Assembly (NCBI GenBank): GCA_964625145.1
Contig: CAZVAQ010000057.1
Location: 1-20,280, forward strand
DNA from: CAYTRP01 sp964625145
GTDB lineage: Bacteria; Sumerlaeota; Sumerlaeia; SLMS01; JAHLLQ01
Direction: 5' to 3'
Length of the DNA stretch: 20,280 nt
Numbering within the stretch: position 1 is the stretch's first letter; every line of letters begins with the position of its first letter. This document shows positions 19,819 through 20,280 of this stretch, piece after piece. Made by a program: the position numbers and the translations under genes. Below the pieces are notes generated by a model, which was not told the origin of the DNA, did not search any database, and saw nothing but the letters and a program-made list of their open reading frames with translations.

Positions 19819-20280
19819 ATGACCAACACCCGCTGGCGCAACTTCCTCCTCGCCCTTGGCCCGGGGCTGATTTGGGCGGGGGCGGCCATTGGGGTGTCTC
19901 ATCTGGTGCAGTCCACCCGCGCGGGGGCCGCTTATGGGTTTGCGCTGGCATGGGTCATCATCCTGGCCAACATCGCCAAGTACCCCGCTTTCCAGTTCGG
20001 GCCGCGCTATGCCGCCGCCACGGGACAGAGCCTGCTGGAGGGCTATCGTGCGCTGGGCATGTGGGCGTTCTGGATCTATGTGGCGGTGACGGTGGGGACG
20101 ATGTTCTTCATCCAGGCGGGTGTCACGATCTTTACTGCCGGCATTGCCGCCCACTTGTTCGGCGGGGTGGGGGTGACGGCGTGGGCGGCGATCCTGCTCA
20201 TCATCTGCGCGATCATCACGGCGGTGGGGCGCTATCGACTGTTGGATGGCATGACAAAGGTGATCATCGTCTTCCTCAGC
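19819..20280 (+). CDS. NRAMP-related transporter, 3' part outside window
   Basis: 154 residues of a multi-TM protein related to NRAMP divalent-metal transporters. TM1 reads LALGPGLIWAGAAIGVSHLVQSTRAGAAYG. The surrounding GPGL and TRAGA pattern is NRAMP-like, but the metal-binding DPGN motif is replaced by a GVSH sequence. TM2 and the following KYPAFQFGPRYAAATGQSLLEGYRALG are also family-like. Four TM segments are visible before the window ends. ATG 19819 has GGGAG upstream. The altered TM1 motif means the classical Mn2+/Fe2+ role should not be assumed; the substrate is unknown. The gene stands alone after the CACGGAG repeat. Confidence 0.83.
   Translation, partial: MTNTRWRNFLLALGPGLIWAGAAIGVSHLVQSTRAGAAYGFALAWVIILANIAKYPAFQFGPRYAAATGQSLLEGYRALGMWAFWIYVAVTVGTMFFIQAGVTIFTAGIAAHLFGGVGVTAWAAILLIICAIITAVGRYRLLDGMTKVIIVFLS

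Noticed and set aside
1..20280. tRNA or rRNA genes, insertion-sequence transposases
   Set aside because: No tRNA-like cloverleaf, rRNA signature or transposase motif was recognised on either strand.

Overview
This is a high-GC bacterial contig from a draft or metagenome assembly; a run of exactly 100 N at 7348-7447 marks a scaffold join of unknown true size. Lineage cannot be fixed from sequence alone. The high GC, several TTG starts, short-repeat-rich intergenic regions, a PhoH/TyrA/CdsA housekeeping set and a GVSH-type NRAMP relative suggest an uncultured didermal lineage near the PVC, FCB or Sumerlaeota/Hydrogenedentes groups. That placement is inference.

Layout. 1-545 (-): 5' part of phoH. 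905-1771 (+): prephenate dehydrogenase. 1828-2574 (+): N-formylglutamate amidohydrolase family protein. 2611-3284 (+): Phd/YefM-VapC toxin-antitoxin pair with a palindromic operator. 3412-7347 (-): a probable operon of an ATP-grasp ligase fused to a DmpA-type P1 peptidase, an acetylpolyamine-amidohydrolase-like deacetylase overlapping it by 29 bp, and a lipoprotein. After the gap, 7448-8655 (-) is a HEAT-repeat protein with a GspE/MshE N-terminal-like domain, truncated by the gap. It is divergent from an 872-residue membrane-anchored TPR protein (8933-11551, +). 11645-15284 (-) holds three membrane-lipid genes: cdsA, a YbhN/MprF-type flippase-like protein and an LplT-like MFS carrier. 15690-19516 (+): an Rrf2 regulator, a degenerate SDR coupled to argB, a zeta-toxin module coupled to deoC, and deoC. 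19819-end (+): an NRAMP-related transporter lacking the DPGN motif.

Between genes lie several families of short repeats. (i) REP-like GTAG-plus-hairpin elements occur singly at 1780-1807 and as an inverted pair at 13027-13130. (ii) 7-bp-period tracts occur six times, two of them running exactly up to a start codon. (iii) A 27-bp near-perfect inverted repeat of CACGGAG units follows deoC. (iv) A 9-bp-period GTCCACC tract lies at 11611. (v) Two copies of a CACAAG-rich repeat lie at 694 and 15457.

The most noteworthy items are the ligase-peptidase fusion with its overlapping deacetylase, the zeta toxin with an unrecognised 77-residue partner wedged between argB and deoC with stop-start overlaps, the REP/BIME-like elements, and the heptad tracts that abut start codons.
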